Of a stretch of DNA of 64,000 bases, positions 26,802 to 34,407 are shown one piece after another (position 1 is the stretch's first letter; each line of letters opens with the position of its first letter). The stretch spans positions 682,001 through 746,000 of the forward strand of contig NZ_JACCCU010000003.1 of NCBI RefSeq assembly GCF_013410875.1. Reading direction: 5' to 3'. Source of the DNA: Tunturiibacter empetritectus (lineage in GTDB: Bacteria; Acidobacteriota; Terriglobia; Terriglobales; Acidobacteriaceae). The position numbers were made by a program, and so were the translations under genes. Below the pieces are notes generated by a model that was not told the DNA's origin, did no database searches, and saw nothing but the letters and a program-made list of their open reading frames with translations.

Positions 26802-27698
26802 TCAACGCCGCTCGAGCGCGGCGCGATCCCACCTTGCGACATCGGCAGCTGCGCTGTAGGAGCTCTCCAGAAAGTCCATCACCGCCTTCTCCGGAGAGGC
26901 CAGCGCACGTACTACGTTGTATTTGAAGACAAACTCTCCCAACGCTTTATCCCAACCTGCGCCATCGGGCCGAATCTTCGCATCGGCGAGGCCGTCGGGC
27001 ACTGGAGCTGCGTAGCAGTAGAACGCCGCTGTACCGTAGCCACCGTTGCCTGGCCAGAATCCGGCTGAGATGACCTCGTGGGAGTACGCCTCGCGCTGAA
27101 TGCTGTCCGCTCCTGGCCGGGGCGGCGCGGGCCTGCCGGAGAACCGGGTGACTGCGAGATCGAAGCTCCCCCAGAAGAAGTGCACGGGGCTTACCTTGCC
27201 GAGGAAAGCTGTGCCCCAGGCGCGAAAGACCTTCTCTGCGTGGGCTAACACCTGCCAGAAGCGATGCGCATAGTCCGGATCATAGGAGGCGTGCTCGGTG
27301 TCGAGATCGAACCTGATCGGCTTCGCCAGCTCGCAGGGCATGGGATCGATCTTCACTGCGACGCCCAGCTCCTTCAGGCATCCGAGATACTCTGCATAGA
27401 AGTCGGCGACGCTGCGGGGCCTCAGCTTCATTGTCTGGTTTGCGCCGGAGCTCATGCGGAGATGGAGCTCATGGGCGACGAAGTCGAACTCGATGTCGAG
27501 CACGTCGTCTTCGTAGTCCATCGCCGAGGTGCCCAGTCCGCGGGCGGTGACGTAGAGGGGCACATTCCACCAGTGGTTCTGGAGTGGAGTCAGAGCCAGG
27601 CGGGTCTTGCCGACGATCTGGGTCCACATGTGCAGGGTATCGGCGGTGTCTGCCCAATCACTCCACGCAAGCTCAGGCCACTGCGCGACTCCACTCAT
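26802..27698 (-). CDS. DUF5996 family protein
   Basis: 298 residues, cytoplasmic, no signal peptide. It begins MSGVAQWPELAWSDWADTADTLHMWTQIVGKTRL and continues with NHWWNVPLYVTARGLGT and IEFDFVAHELHLR, the pattern of DUF5996 proteins, then SPVHFFWGSFDLAVTRFSGR and EVISAGFWPGNG. The function of the family is unknown; conserved Trp, His and Asp clusters suggest ligand or metal binding, which is a guess. The ATG at 27698 has a strong AGGAGGACG site. Its third codon positions are C-rich on the minus strand, opposite to purF, so the composition switch lies between them. dut is upstream (58-base gap) on the same strand. Confidence 0.85.
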   Translation of the reverse strand: MSGVAQWPELAWSDWADTADTLHMWTQIVGKTRLALTPLQNHWWNVPLYVTARGLGTSAMDYEDDVLDIEFDFVAHELHLRMSSGANQTMKLRPRSVADFYAEYLGCLKELGVAVKIDPMPCELAKPIRFDLDTEHASYDPDYAHRFWQVLAHAEKVFRAWGTAFLGKVSPVHFFWGSFDLAVTRFSGRPAPPRPGADSIQREAYSHEVISAGFWPGNGGYGTAAFYCYAAPVPDGLADAKIRPDGAGWDKALGEFVFKYNVVRALASPEKAVMDFLESSYSAAADVARWDRAALERR

Positions 27699-27756
27699 AA
27701 CGTCCTCCTGAATTCCCAAGACCCAGTAGCGGAAAGCATACGCCGCGGCGGGGAAT

Positions 27757-28209
27757 CTAGCTTCCGGTGCTGCCGAAGCCGTTTGCTCCGCGTGGAGCTG
27801 CGACGAGCTCGCTTACTTCTTCGAAGGCTGCTTCGATCCGGCGCACGATGCGCAGCTGAGCGATCCTGTCTCCAGGGTTGATCTCTACTGCTTTCGTGCT
27901 CAGGTTGGTCATTACGACCTTGATCTCGCCGCGATACCCCGGGTCGATGACGCCGGCCAGGGTGGTGACTCCTTTTACGGCGAGTCCGGAGCGGTCTTCG
28001 ACCAGCGCTCCATGGGTGGAGGGGAACTCCATTGCCACGCCCGTTGCTACCGGCATCGTGGTTCCGGCGTCGAGGGTTGCGGCTGCGACTGCGTAAAGAT
28101 CCGCAGCGAGATCTCCGAACTCTCCGGTGTGAGCGTACCTGGGCAGCTGAGCCTCGGGCTGCAACTTCACCACGCGAATCCGCACGACATCTCCTGGCTC
28201 CAGCGCCAT
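27757..28209 (-). CDS. dut: dUTP diphosphatase
   Basis: Hydrolyses dUTP to dUMP and pyrophosphate, keeping uracil out of DNA and supplying dTMP synthesis. The 150-residue protein has the trimeric dUTPase motifs in order: AADLYAV, EDRSGLAVKG, GVIDPGYRGEI, GDRIAQLRI and the C-terminal RGANGFGSTG arm that closes over the active site. Length is normal. The ATG at 28209 follows GGAGG with proper spacing. It probably forms one transcript with the DUF5996 gene 58 bases downstream. Confidence 0.96.
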   Translation of the reverse strand: MALEPGDVVRIRVVKLQPEAQLPRYAHTGEFGDLAADLYAVAAATLDAGTTMPVATGVAMEFPSTHGALVEDRSGLAVKGVTTLAGVIDPGYRGEIKVVMTNLSTKAVEINPGDRIAQLRIVRRIEAAFEEVSELVAAPRGANGFGSTGS

Positions 28210-28271
28210 CAAAAGCCTCCAAAAAACTTCGACCGAACTCTATTTTTACCCGAATCGGAGTTGGGGACCGT

Positions 28272-28280
28272 TTATCCACA
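28272..28280 (+). promoter_or_regulatory. Perfect DnaA-box match (TTATCCACA)
   Basis: A single exact match to the consensus DnaA box, in the 218-base divergent spacer between dut and the following + strand gene, within the zone where strand composition changes. One exact 9-mer is expected about once per 130 kb (both strands) by chance, so alone it proves little. No cluster of further boxes was found nearby. Confidence 0.25.
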
Positions 28281-28427
28281 TCCCGCGCCGCATCTTACGT
28301 TTTGGTATCCCACCTTTGGGGGAGAACCACGGGTTCATTTTTCGTCTTTTCCTCGCTCATCGGGCGTCCAATAAGGAGCGAGGGACGTCTTGATATGCAG
28401 TGCCCGAAACAACAGGAGAGCCGTATC

Positions 28428-28889
28428 GTGGCCATCAACGCCGAACAGCTGACTGCAACTCCTTTGCGCGTCATCACTGACCCTACGCCGACCGTCTGGT
28501 TGAAGCGCCTGATCGACAGCGGCACCCTTTATATCCCGCAGAACCTGAATCCCAGCCAGTTTGCTACGCTGCAGGCCATTACGCTGCTGCTGTCGCATCC
28601 GGGGTCGCGTTATGCGGCTTGCCGGCTGGACGCCAGCCTGACCACGAGCGCGGGCGAGGCCGAGGTCGATGCTCCGGCTCCTCCGATCTCCTTCGACTAT
28701 CGCCTGGGCCTGGACGAGCTTGAGACGATTACCCGCACTCGCACCGGCTACTCCTTCACGGAGCTCCACACCGACCTGCAGGACGCCATCCTGAGCCTGA
28801 TCGCCACGCGCGACCTGATCAGCCGAAGGCTCGACCTTGCCCGCTGGCTCGCAGACCTCCATAGCCATACCCTGGCGCTGGCTGCCTAA
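28428..28889 (+). CDS. Hypothetical protein
   Basis: 153 residues, no signal peptide, no membrane segment and no family recognised. The GTG at 28428 is chosen because AGGAGAG lies 7 bases upstream; an ATG 11 codons earlier (28395) has a poorer site. The sequence begins VAINAEQLTATPLRVI, has VWLKRLIDSGTLYIPQNL and then a mostly helical C-terminal half (RDLISRRLDLARWLADLHSHTLAL) that could form a helical bundle. It is divergent from dut and convergent with the small Cys/His protein gene. Possibly a lineage-specific protein. Confidence 0.7.
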   Translation: MAINAEQLTATPLRVITDPTPTVWLKRLIDSGTLYIPQNLNPSQFATLQAITLLLSHPGSRYAACRLDASLTTSAGEAEVDAPAPPISFDYRLGLDELETITRTRTGYSFTELHTDLQDAILSLIATRDLISRRLDLARWLADLHSHTLALAA

Positions 28890-28957
28890 GGGTTTTGCTG
28901 CGCTGGAGCCGGGCAACGAGGGGTTTAAAAGCCGGTTCCCAAGATCGGCCTTTCTTC

Positions 28958-29446
28958 CTAGTCTTCCTCGTCTTCGATATCGTCTTCGTCTTCTTCATCG
29001 TCGAGGGCCAGGTCGGCTCGGGGATCGTAGTCTTCGTCGATTTCAATGGTGGCTCCGGGCTGGGCCAGGTCGAGGCCTTCGGGACTAGACTCTACGTCGC
29101 GAACGACTCTGGCTGCGTAGGGTTTGGTGATGAGGCTGGAGGCGTTGTTGGAGGCGAGCTGCAGACCGTAGAGCAGGGCGGTGGCGCGGCGGATGTCGAG
29201 ATTGCCGGTGGCGAGGGCGTTGATGACGGTGGAGAGAGCGACCTGGACGGACTCGCGGTCTTCTAGGGTGGTGAGCTCGATGTGCTGGCCGGCCATAAGG
29301 TAGCCTCGGGCGGCACCGGTGTAGCGGAACTTCTGGTGGCTTTGGTGGAGGCGGGAGTGGAAGTAGCACCAGGTCTGGCCGGTGAGCGATGGGGCCTGGC
29401 AGCGGGTGCCGTTGGCCTTGACATGGCGACAGAGCGTGTATTGCAT
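28958..29446 (-). CDS. Small Cys/His-motif protein of unknown function with acidic tail
   Basis: 162 residues starting MQYTLCRHVKANGTRCQA, preceded by a strong GGAGGAAACCC site (the frame is open 19 codons further upstream). The first 35 residues hold CRHVKANGTRC and TWCYFHSRLH, a C-x4-7-C / C-x2-H zinc-finger-like arrangement. The middle is helical (ALSTVINALATGNLDIRRATALLYGLQLAS) and the tail is very acidic (LALDDEEDEDDIEDEED). I recall many related proteins in Terriglobia, often several per genome, all uncharacterised. Its long leader is a conserved non-coding element (see 29447-29760). DNA or RNA binding by the Cys/His segment is possible but unproven. Confidence 0.8.
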   Translation of the reverse strand: MQYTLCRHVKANGTRCQAPSLTGQTWCYFHSRLHQSHQKFRYTGAARGYLMAGQHIELTTLEDRESVQVALSTVINALATGNLDIRRATALLYGLQLASNNASSLITKPYAARVVRDVESSPEGLDLAQPGATIEIDEDYDPRADLALDDEEDEDDIEDEED

Positions 29447-29760
29447 GGGTTTCCTCCGGGGGTACCCCCCCTTATTGCCTGCGTGTAAGTCTTTTGGCTG
29501 CATGGAGATAGCGGGAGATTAGACCTCTAAATACGTGCAGGCAAAGGAGTTACGTGCAGATATGTGGCAGCAAAGGACTTAGCTCCTTTTGCTGGGTGAT
29601 GGTGGTAAATACGGAAGCCCCGGCCTGTTGGCTCGGGGCTTTTGTGTTCTCTGCTTCTATTTTACGGCATGGAGGGAAACTAATACGCCACGGGTAAGTT
29701 GCTGTGTGGTTTGGGTTTGGCGGTTTTCGGGGCTTGACAAGATTTCTTGACAGGGTTTTA
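29447..29760 (-). repeat. Conserved non-coding element, leader of the Cys/His protein gene
   Basis: Read on the minus strand from 29760: GTCAAGCCCC plus an A/C-rich tract, TTAGTTTCCCTCCAT, an A-rich CAGAGA block, a hairpin with AGCCCCG / CGGGGCT arms (29616-29640), a stretch with two ACGTGCA-type and two GCAAAGGA-type short repeats, GACTTACACGCAGG, the palindrome GGGGGTACCCCC (29458-29469), and then the RBS and ATG. The same blocks in the same order occur at 13755-14036 on the + strand. On the + strand the hairpin is followed by TTTTGTG and would look like a terminator, but no + gene ends there. This is probably a regulatory leader or a non-coding RNA. Confidence 0.7.
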
Positions 29761-29836
29761 TGGGCCGACCGCTGCGGGCAATGGCGAGGAGGCAAACCTT
29801 AGTGAGCAGGATGCAGGACCCGGCGAAAATCTAACA

Positions 29837-29913
29837 GCAACAGCAATGGCAAAAACAACAGCAACGGCAATGGCAAGAACAACAGCAACGGCAATGGCAA
29901 GAACAACAGCAAG
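29837..29913 (+). repeat. Tandem repeat, 24-bp unit built from GCAACA/GGCAAT-like hexamers
   Basis: A 24-base unit beginning AACAACAGCAACGGCAAT is present twice exactly (29854-29877 and 29878-29901), with half a unit after and a degenerate part before. It creates a spurious open frame with Thr-Ala-Met-Ala repeats that is not a gene. Confidence 0.9.
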
Positions 29914-29925
29914 ATCTGGCAGGGT

Positions 29926-29976
29926 TGGATTCTACTTTCCCACTCATCGCAAAGAGCGCGATGAATGGGGCACCCG
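29926..29976. repeat. Short palindromic intergenic repeat (REP-like)
   Basis: TCATCGC and GCGATGA face each other across 7 bases, within a longer imperfect palindrome with CCCAC at one side and ATGGGG at the other. It directly follows the hexamer repeat. I recall similar sequences in other Terriglobia genomes, but this could not be verified here. Confidence 0.5.
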
Positions 29977-30024
29977 ATTTTTTGGGGGAGGGAAAGGAGC
30001 GCGCGCTGCGAAACTACAAGTAAT

Positions 30025-30975
30025 TTAGTAGGCGCTGGCTTGGGTGAGCTGGTTTAGGGCAGCTTGGTCGAGTTTGAGGTCTACGGCGGCGAAGAGGCTT
30101 TCGAGCTGGTCGGTGCTGGTGGCGCTAGCTATGGGTGCGGTGATGGTGGGTTGGGCGAGGAGCCAGGCGAGGGCGATGGAGGCTTGCTTCGCTCCGGTTT
30201 GTTCTGCGACTTCGTTGAGGGCTGCTAGGATTTTTTTGCCGCGGTCGTCGAAGTATTTTTCTACGCGAGAGCCTCGGTTCTTCCCTTTGGTATCTTCGAT
30301 GGTCTTGTACTTGCCGGTGAGGAAGCCGCTGGCGAGGGAGAAGTACGGGACGACGCCGAGGTGGAATTTTTCCGCGATGGGGGCCAGGTTTTGTTCGTAG
30401 TCCTGGCGGTCGTAGAGGTTGTACTCGGGCTGGAGGGTTTGGTAGACGGGGAGGTTGCTGAGCTGGGCGAGTTCGACGGCCAGGGTGAGGCGTTGGGGTT
30501 TGTAGTTGGAGGCGCCGATGTGGCGGACTTTGCCTTGCTGGATGAGCTGCTGGTAGGCCTCGAGGGTTTCGTCGAGGGGCGTGGACTCGTCGTCCTTGTG
30601 GGACTGGTAGAGGTCGATGTGGTCGGTCTGGAGGCGGTGGAGGGAGGCTTCGACGGCTTCGAGGATGTATTTTTTGCTGAGGCCGGATTTGCCGTCGCCC
30701 ATGTCCATCCCTACTTTGGTGGCGAGGACGATCTGGTCGCGTTTGCCTGATTGCTTGAACCAGTTGCCGAGGATGATTTCGGATTCGCCGCCGCGATGGC
30801 CGGCGACCCAGCGGGAGTAGACATCGGCGGTGTCGATGAAGTTGAAGCCGCGATCGGTGAAGGCGTCGAGGATGCTGAAGGAGGTGGGCTGGTCGATGGT
30901 CCAGCCGAAGACGTTGCCGCCTAGCATGAGGGGGACGATCTGGAGGTTGGTCTGGCCTAGGGGTCTGGTTTGCAC
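30025..30975 (-). CDS. Aldo/keto reductase
   Basis: NADPH-dependent reductase of the AKR superfamily, 316 residues. The catalytic tetrad is visible: Asp and Tyr in FIDTADVYSRW, Lys in VLATKVGMD, and His in DLYQSHKDD; the cofactor-binding C-terminus has QASIALAWLLAQPTITAPI. The GTG at 30975 is preferred because AGAGGA precedes it and the protein then begins VQTRPLGQTNLQIVPLMLGG, the usual AKR N-terminus. The frame is open 20 codons further but that part looks unlike the family. Substrate unknown. The upstream gap carries palindromic element copy B. Confidence 0.93.
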   Translation of the reverse strand: MQTRPLGQTNLQIVPLMLGGNVFGWTIDQPTSFSILDAFTDRGFNFIDTADVYSRWVAGHRGGESEIILGNWFKQSGKRDQIVLATKVGMDMGDGKSGLSKKYILEAVEASLHRLQTDHIDLYQSHKDDESTPLDETLEAYQQLIQQGKVRHIGASNYKPQRLTLAVELAQLSNLPVYQTLQPEYNLYDRQDYEQNLAPIAEKFHLGVVPYFSLASGFLTGKYKTIEDTKGKNRGSRVEKYFDDRGKKILAALNEVAEQTGAKQASIALAWLLAQPTITAPIASATSTDQLESLFAAVDLKLDQAALNQLTQASAY

Positions 30976-31019
30976 GTGGTCCTCTGCGCTGTTCGATGCG
31001 GGGCAGGACGAAAGGATTC

Positions 31020-31150
31020 CGTTGCGCTTAGTCACCCCACAAACGAAGACCTGTTTGCGGAGTCGGCGGTCACTTTGTGACTTGTATACCGCTTCGGTTG
31101 GCGCTCCCGCTGGTCGCGATGAAATATGGTTCCGCTAGACAACCCTGCGG
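31020..31150. repeat. Dispersed palindromic element, copy B (left end lost)
   Basis: Contains the nested hairpin CCCCACAAAC / GTTTGCGGAG (31035-31062), then GGTCACTTTGTGACTTGTATACC, GCTTCGGTTGGCGCTCCCG and GGTCGCGA in the same order as copy C. The TGTCCTGCCGGACGG end is missing. It lies between the start of the aldo/keto reductase gene and the end of the rhomboid-like gene. Confidence 0.8.
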
Positions 31151-31180
31151 GGCCGTGCGATCCATTTCATCCAGCGCCGG

Positions 31181-32008
31181 CTAGTTCATCCAGCGTTTGT
31201 CGTTGGGGTTCTTGCGGAGTTCGTCGGGGTCGACGTAGCGGCCGTCCTTGTCGAAGTGGACCTCGCGGTTCTGCTTCTTCATGTAGACCTCGAACTTGCG
31301 GGCGGCGCGGCGACGCTTCCAGCGGTAGTAGCGGTTGCGGACTCCGAAGTACTGTTCGGAGAGGCCGAAGGCGAGGCCGCGGCGGGGGGCGAATTTGACG
31401 AAGAGGCCGCCGCAGAGAGCTCCCGAGAGCTGGATGAGGGCGTTGAAGCTGTCGGCCTGCTTGAGGAGGATGGCGACGGCGATGAGGATGTAGATCGCGA
31501 CCATGTACTTGGCCTTGATGCGAAGGACAAACCAGAGGAGAAACTCCTGATCGCCGAAGATCATGGCGATGGCGACCATGAGGCCGAAGATGCCGGACCA
31601 GGCTCCGGCGGCGACGATGTCGGGACGCAGGCCGAGGACGTGAGTGAAGGAGATGGCGGAGGCGAGGAGGGCGCCGCCGATGACGGAGGTGAGGTAGAGC
31701 TCGGCCAGCCAGCGGCCGCCGAAGGAGGGCTCGAGGAGGGAGCCGGTGAACCAGAGGGTGAGCATGCCGAAGAGGATGCCGAGGATGCCCTGTTCGACGA
31801 AGGAGTAGGTGAGGAGTTGCCAGATTTCGCCGTGGAGGACGGCGAAGGGCTCGAGGATGAGGTGGGAGAGGAGGACGGCTTGAAGCTGTGGGGCGAGCCA
31901 GCGAAGGAGGAGCAGGCCGAAGAAGGAGCCGACGTTCAGAAGGATGAGCTTGCGGGTGGTGCCTTCGAAGGCGGGGAGAGCGAGCGAGATGGGGCCGGAA
32001 CGGGGCAT
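31181..32008 (-). CDS. Rhomboid-family membrane protein, probably proteolytically inactive
   Basis: 275 residues with six predicted transmembrane helices and the overall rhomboid layout, including the L1-loop-like EIWQLLTYSF. The serine-protease motif is altered. Where active rhomboids have GASGAIFGL this has GAWSGIFGL (135-143), so in an ungapped alignment Trp replaces the catalytic Ser. The catalytic His of the last core helix is replaced by Gln193 (IQLSGALCGG). The usual His/Asn residues of helix 2 are also missing. It is therefore likely a pseudoprotease, or a protein of related fold. The basic C-terminal tail (RNRYYRWKRRRAARK) is cytoplasmic. Confidence 0.8.
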   Translation of the reverse strand: MPRSGPISLALPAFEGTTRKLILLNVGSFFGLLLLRWLAPQLQAVLLSHLILEPFAVLHGEIWQLLTYSFVEQGILGILFGMLTLWFTGSLLEPSFGGRWLAELYLTSVIGGALLASAISFTHVLGLRPDIVAAGAWSGIFGLMVAIAMIFGDQEFLLWFVLRIKAKYMVAIYILIAVAILLKQADSFNALIQLSGALCGGLFVKFAPRRGLAFGLSEQYFGVRNRYYRWKRRRAARKFEVYMKKQNREVHFDKDGRYVDPDELRKNPNDKRWMN

Positions 32009-32150
32009 GCTTTTGTTATTTCATCATAGGTTCTCCGGTTCGACGGTGGGGAGTGTTTGCACCGATTTGCGCAGACGGCGTCGATTTTTTCATCAAAATG
32101 GGACGGCTTGCGGTTATTCTCCGGATTTACTCCAACGTTGTTTTCCGGGT

Positions 32151-32420
32151 TTAGTCGATGCGATCTTCGAGCTGCACCTTGACCTTGTCGCCGGTCTGCT
32201 TGCCGATTGCCTTGCGGATGTCGACTTTTACGGGGAGTTTGTGGGTGCCGTCGCCGAGGGCCATGAAGGAGCTGCGAAAGGGCTGGCCGTCGATCTTTCC
32301 AGTGACTTTAACGAGACCGCGCGTGCCGAAGAATTTTACTGAGTCGGGCCAAACCACGTAAGTCCAACCACCTTTTGCAGGGCTTTTTTGCAGGGTGGCG
32401 GTGAAAGTTTTGTTCAGCAT
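32151..32420 (-). CDS. DUF1905 family protein
   Basis: 89 residues, a single small beta-barrel domain: KTFTATLQKSPAKGGWTYVVWP at the start, then GKIDGQPFRSSFMALGDGTHKLPV and the C-terminal IRKAIGKQTGDKVKVQLE. This is the DUF1905 pattern, in which the domain is often fused to a YdeI-like part; here it is free. The function is unknown. The gene stands alone between the rhomboid-like gene and repeat copy C. An AGGAGGT sits 11 bases upstream of the ATG, slightly far. Confidence 0.88.
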   Translation of the reverse strand: MLNKTFTATLQKSPAKGGWTYVVWPDSVKFFGTRGLVKVTGKIDGQPFRSSFMALGDGTHKLPVKVDIRKAIGKQTGDKVKVQLEDRID

Positions 32421-32550
32421 TGGGTGTGTGACCTCCTGTCATCCGGAGATGAGCTCAGTTTGCCTGGAGCAATACTAGTCCTGAAATGACGGAAGGAGCT
32501 ACGGCGGGATGATGAGACATACTGTGATTGGAGCTGTTTTCCAGCGCTGT

Positions 32551-32729
32551 GTCCTGCCGGACGGGCGCCCTGCGCGGGCGGCGGTCACTTCGTGACTTGT
32601 ATACCGCTTCGCTTGGCGCTCCCGTTGATCGCGACGGAAGATGATTCCGACCAACGGGAGGACCAAGCGAAGCTTTAAAGAGGTGTGCGAACGCCCGCGC
32701 TCCGCGCAGGAGGCCCGTTCGGCGGGACA
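32551..32729. repeat. Dispersed palindromic element, copy C (complete, 179 bp, inverse orientation to A)
   Basis: Starts TGTCCTGCCGGACGGG and ends CCCGTTCGGCGGGACA. Internal order is TCACTTCGTGACTTGTATACC, CGCTTCGCTTGGCGCTCCCG, GACCAACGGGAGGACC, GTGCGAACGCCCGCG. It is the reverse complement of copy A and has exactly the same length. It ends one base from the stop codon of the M28 peptidase gene, filling a 310-base gap with little else in it. Confidence 0.92.
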
Positions 32730-32730
32730 C

Positions 32731-34239
32731 TTATTTTCGCTGTGGGGTGGGGAGGACGGCTGCGCTGCGGTGGCCGGCGGGGTCGACCGAGCGGACGGCG
32801 AAGACCACGTTATCTTTGGAGATGGCCAGCTTGAGGCTTAGGGCGGAGCCAGCGGATTCGGAGTCGGTCCAGACGGGTTGGTCGGTCTCCCGAAAGACGA
32901 CCTCGTAGGTGGTGTTGGCGGGGGCGCCGACGGGGGGCTGCCAGGTGAGCTCGGTGTTGTTGTCGAGGGCGGTAGTGAGGATGCGGACGTTCTGCGGCTG
33001 GCCGGGGGCGGAGGCGAGGGTAGCGAGGGTGGCGGCGTTGAGACGGGCTACGTTGGCGACGTAGGAGAAGTCGACGTACCGGAGGAGGTCGCCGAACTGG
33101 GTGTTGTTTTCTGTGCGGACGTCCTGGTGCTGGTGATCGAAGTTTTCTGTCCACTCGGTGAAGCGGACGGCGGCGAAGCCCTCCTGGTTGAAGCTGGTGT
33201 GGTCGCCGCCGCGGAGGAAGCGGTCGCGACGGAAGATGAGGACGGGGTGGAAGGCGGGGACCATACGCATGAGGTTGTTGTGGACGCGGCTGCCTGGGGG
33301 GTTAGGTGCGTGCTGGGAGGTGGGATGGAAGTAGGTGGCGCCGACGTCGACGATGGTGCGGGCTAGCTCACGGGATGGGGAGTCGCCTTCGGCGCCGAGG
33401 GTTTCGATGGCGCGGAGCTGCTCGGGGGTGGCGTTGGCGGGGATGCCTTCGGAGAAGACGCGGACGGTGGTCTTGTCCTGGATGTTGGGGGGGGTGGAGT
33501 TGCCGGGGGTGGTGTCGCCGCCGACGATGTCGTTGTTGAGGACGGCTTCGAGCTGCCAGTTTTCTGCACGGGCGAGTTTGGCGAGGTGGGCGCTGCCGTT
33601 GAGGCCTTGCTCTTCTCCGGCTACGGCAACGAAGACGATGGTGCTGGGGAGTTTGAGTTTGCTGAGGACTCGGGCGGACTCGAGGGAGACGGCGACTCCG
33701 CTGGCGTCGTCGTTGGCTCCTGGGGCTGGGTCGTGGGTGTTTTCGTTTTTGGAGTTGCGGGAGTCGTAGTGGCCGGTGACGAGGACCATGCGGGCGGCCT
33801 GGGCGGGGTCGGTGCCGTGGAGGATGGCGTAGACGTTGCTGATTTTGGTGGGTTTGGTGATGCGGGCGTTGGGTGCGGTGCCGGCGGGCTCGGTGAAGGT
33901 GTCGCGCTTTACTTGGAGGCAGTTGCTGCAGGCTGCTGAGATGGATTTGAATTCGGACTCGATCCAGTCGGCTGCGGCGTTGACGCCGGTGTTGGGGGCG
34001 AGGTCGGTGTCCAGGCTGGAGAGGGTGCTGCGGTTGTTGAAGGAGACGAGTTTGGTGATGGTGGCTTTGATGTGGTCGGGGGAGACCTGGGCGAGGGCGG
34101 CGGCGATGACGGGGTCGGCTGGCGCGGGGGTGATGGGCTTGCCGGTGGGGAGGGGTTGTTGCGCGTGAAGGAGGGTGCAGGCGAACGCAGAGGTTGCGAG
34201 GAGGTGAGAGAGGGCTGGGCGTGCGGATCGAGCGATCAC
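32731..34239 (-). CDS. Secreted M28 family zinc peptidase with C-terminal fibronectin III-like domain
   Basis: Exported aminopeptidase-like enzyme of 502 residues. The GTG at 34239 with GGAGAAATTC upstream starts a clear signal peptide (ARPALSHLLATSAFACTLLHAQQ); the open frame runs 115 codons further but that stretch is low-quality and includes another gene's antisense. Zinc ligands and catalytic residues of M28 are seen in VTGHYDSRN, ANDDASGVA, and GEEQGLNGS, with GGDHTSFNQEGF supplying the last His. After about residue 405 an FN3-like domain (QPPVGAPANTTYEVVFRETD) follows. Probably digests peptides outside the cell or in the periplasm. Confidence 0.92.
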   Translation of the reverse strand: MIARSARPALSHLLATSAFACTLLHAQQPLPTGKPITPAPADPVIAAALAQVSPDHIKATITKLVSFNNRSTLSSLDTDLAPNTGVNAAADWIESEFKSISAACSNCLQVKRDTFTEPAGTAPNARITKPTKISNVYAILHGTDPAQAARMVLVTGHYDSRNSKNENTHDPAPGANDDASGVAVSLESARVLSKLKLPSTIVFVAVAGEEQGLNGSAHLAKLARAENWQLEAVLNNDIVGGDTTPGNSTPPNIQDKTTVRVFSEGIPANATPEQLRAIETLGAEGDSPSRELARTIVDVGATYFHPTSQHAPNPPGSRVHNNLMRMVPAFHPVLIFRRDRFLRGGDHTSFNQEGFAAVRFTEWTENFDHQHQDVRTENNTQFGDLLRYVDFSYVANVARLNAATLATLASAPGQPQNVRILTTALDNNTELTWQPPVGAPANTTYEVVFRETDQPVWTDSESAGSALSLKLAISKDNVVFAVRSVDPAGHRSAAVLPTPQRK

Positions 34240-34407
34240 GAATTTCTCCTTGTGCAAAAAACCGAAGTACGGGGTAGATCGTATGCTTGACGTAGGCGCG
34301 GGAGGGCCGCTAAATAATAGCAAGGATAAATAGCAAGGACGTCCCCGGGGATGTTCCTGTAATCCTATAGACGGGCGAGTGGGCCCAAAGATCCTGGAGG
34401 CACGATC

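Noticed and set aside
28209..28427. Firm call of a replication origin at the DnaA box
   Set aside because: Only one box, no dnaA/dnaN, and no AT-rich unwinding region; kept as a finding on composition only.
29747..30028. 93-codon open frame with Thr-Ala-Met-Ala repeats
   Set aside because: It is the translation of the 24-bp tandem repeat and a REP-like palindrome, without RBS or any family match.
32009..32150. Gap between the rhomboid-like and DUF1905 genes
   Set aside because: Inspected for RNA genes or terminators; only a short T-rich stretch was seen, not enough for a call.
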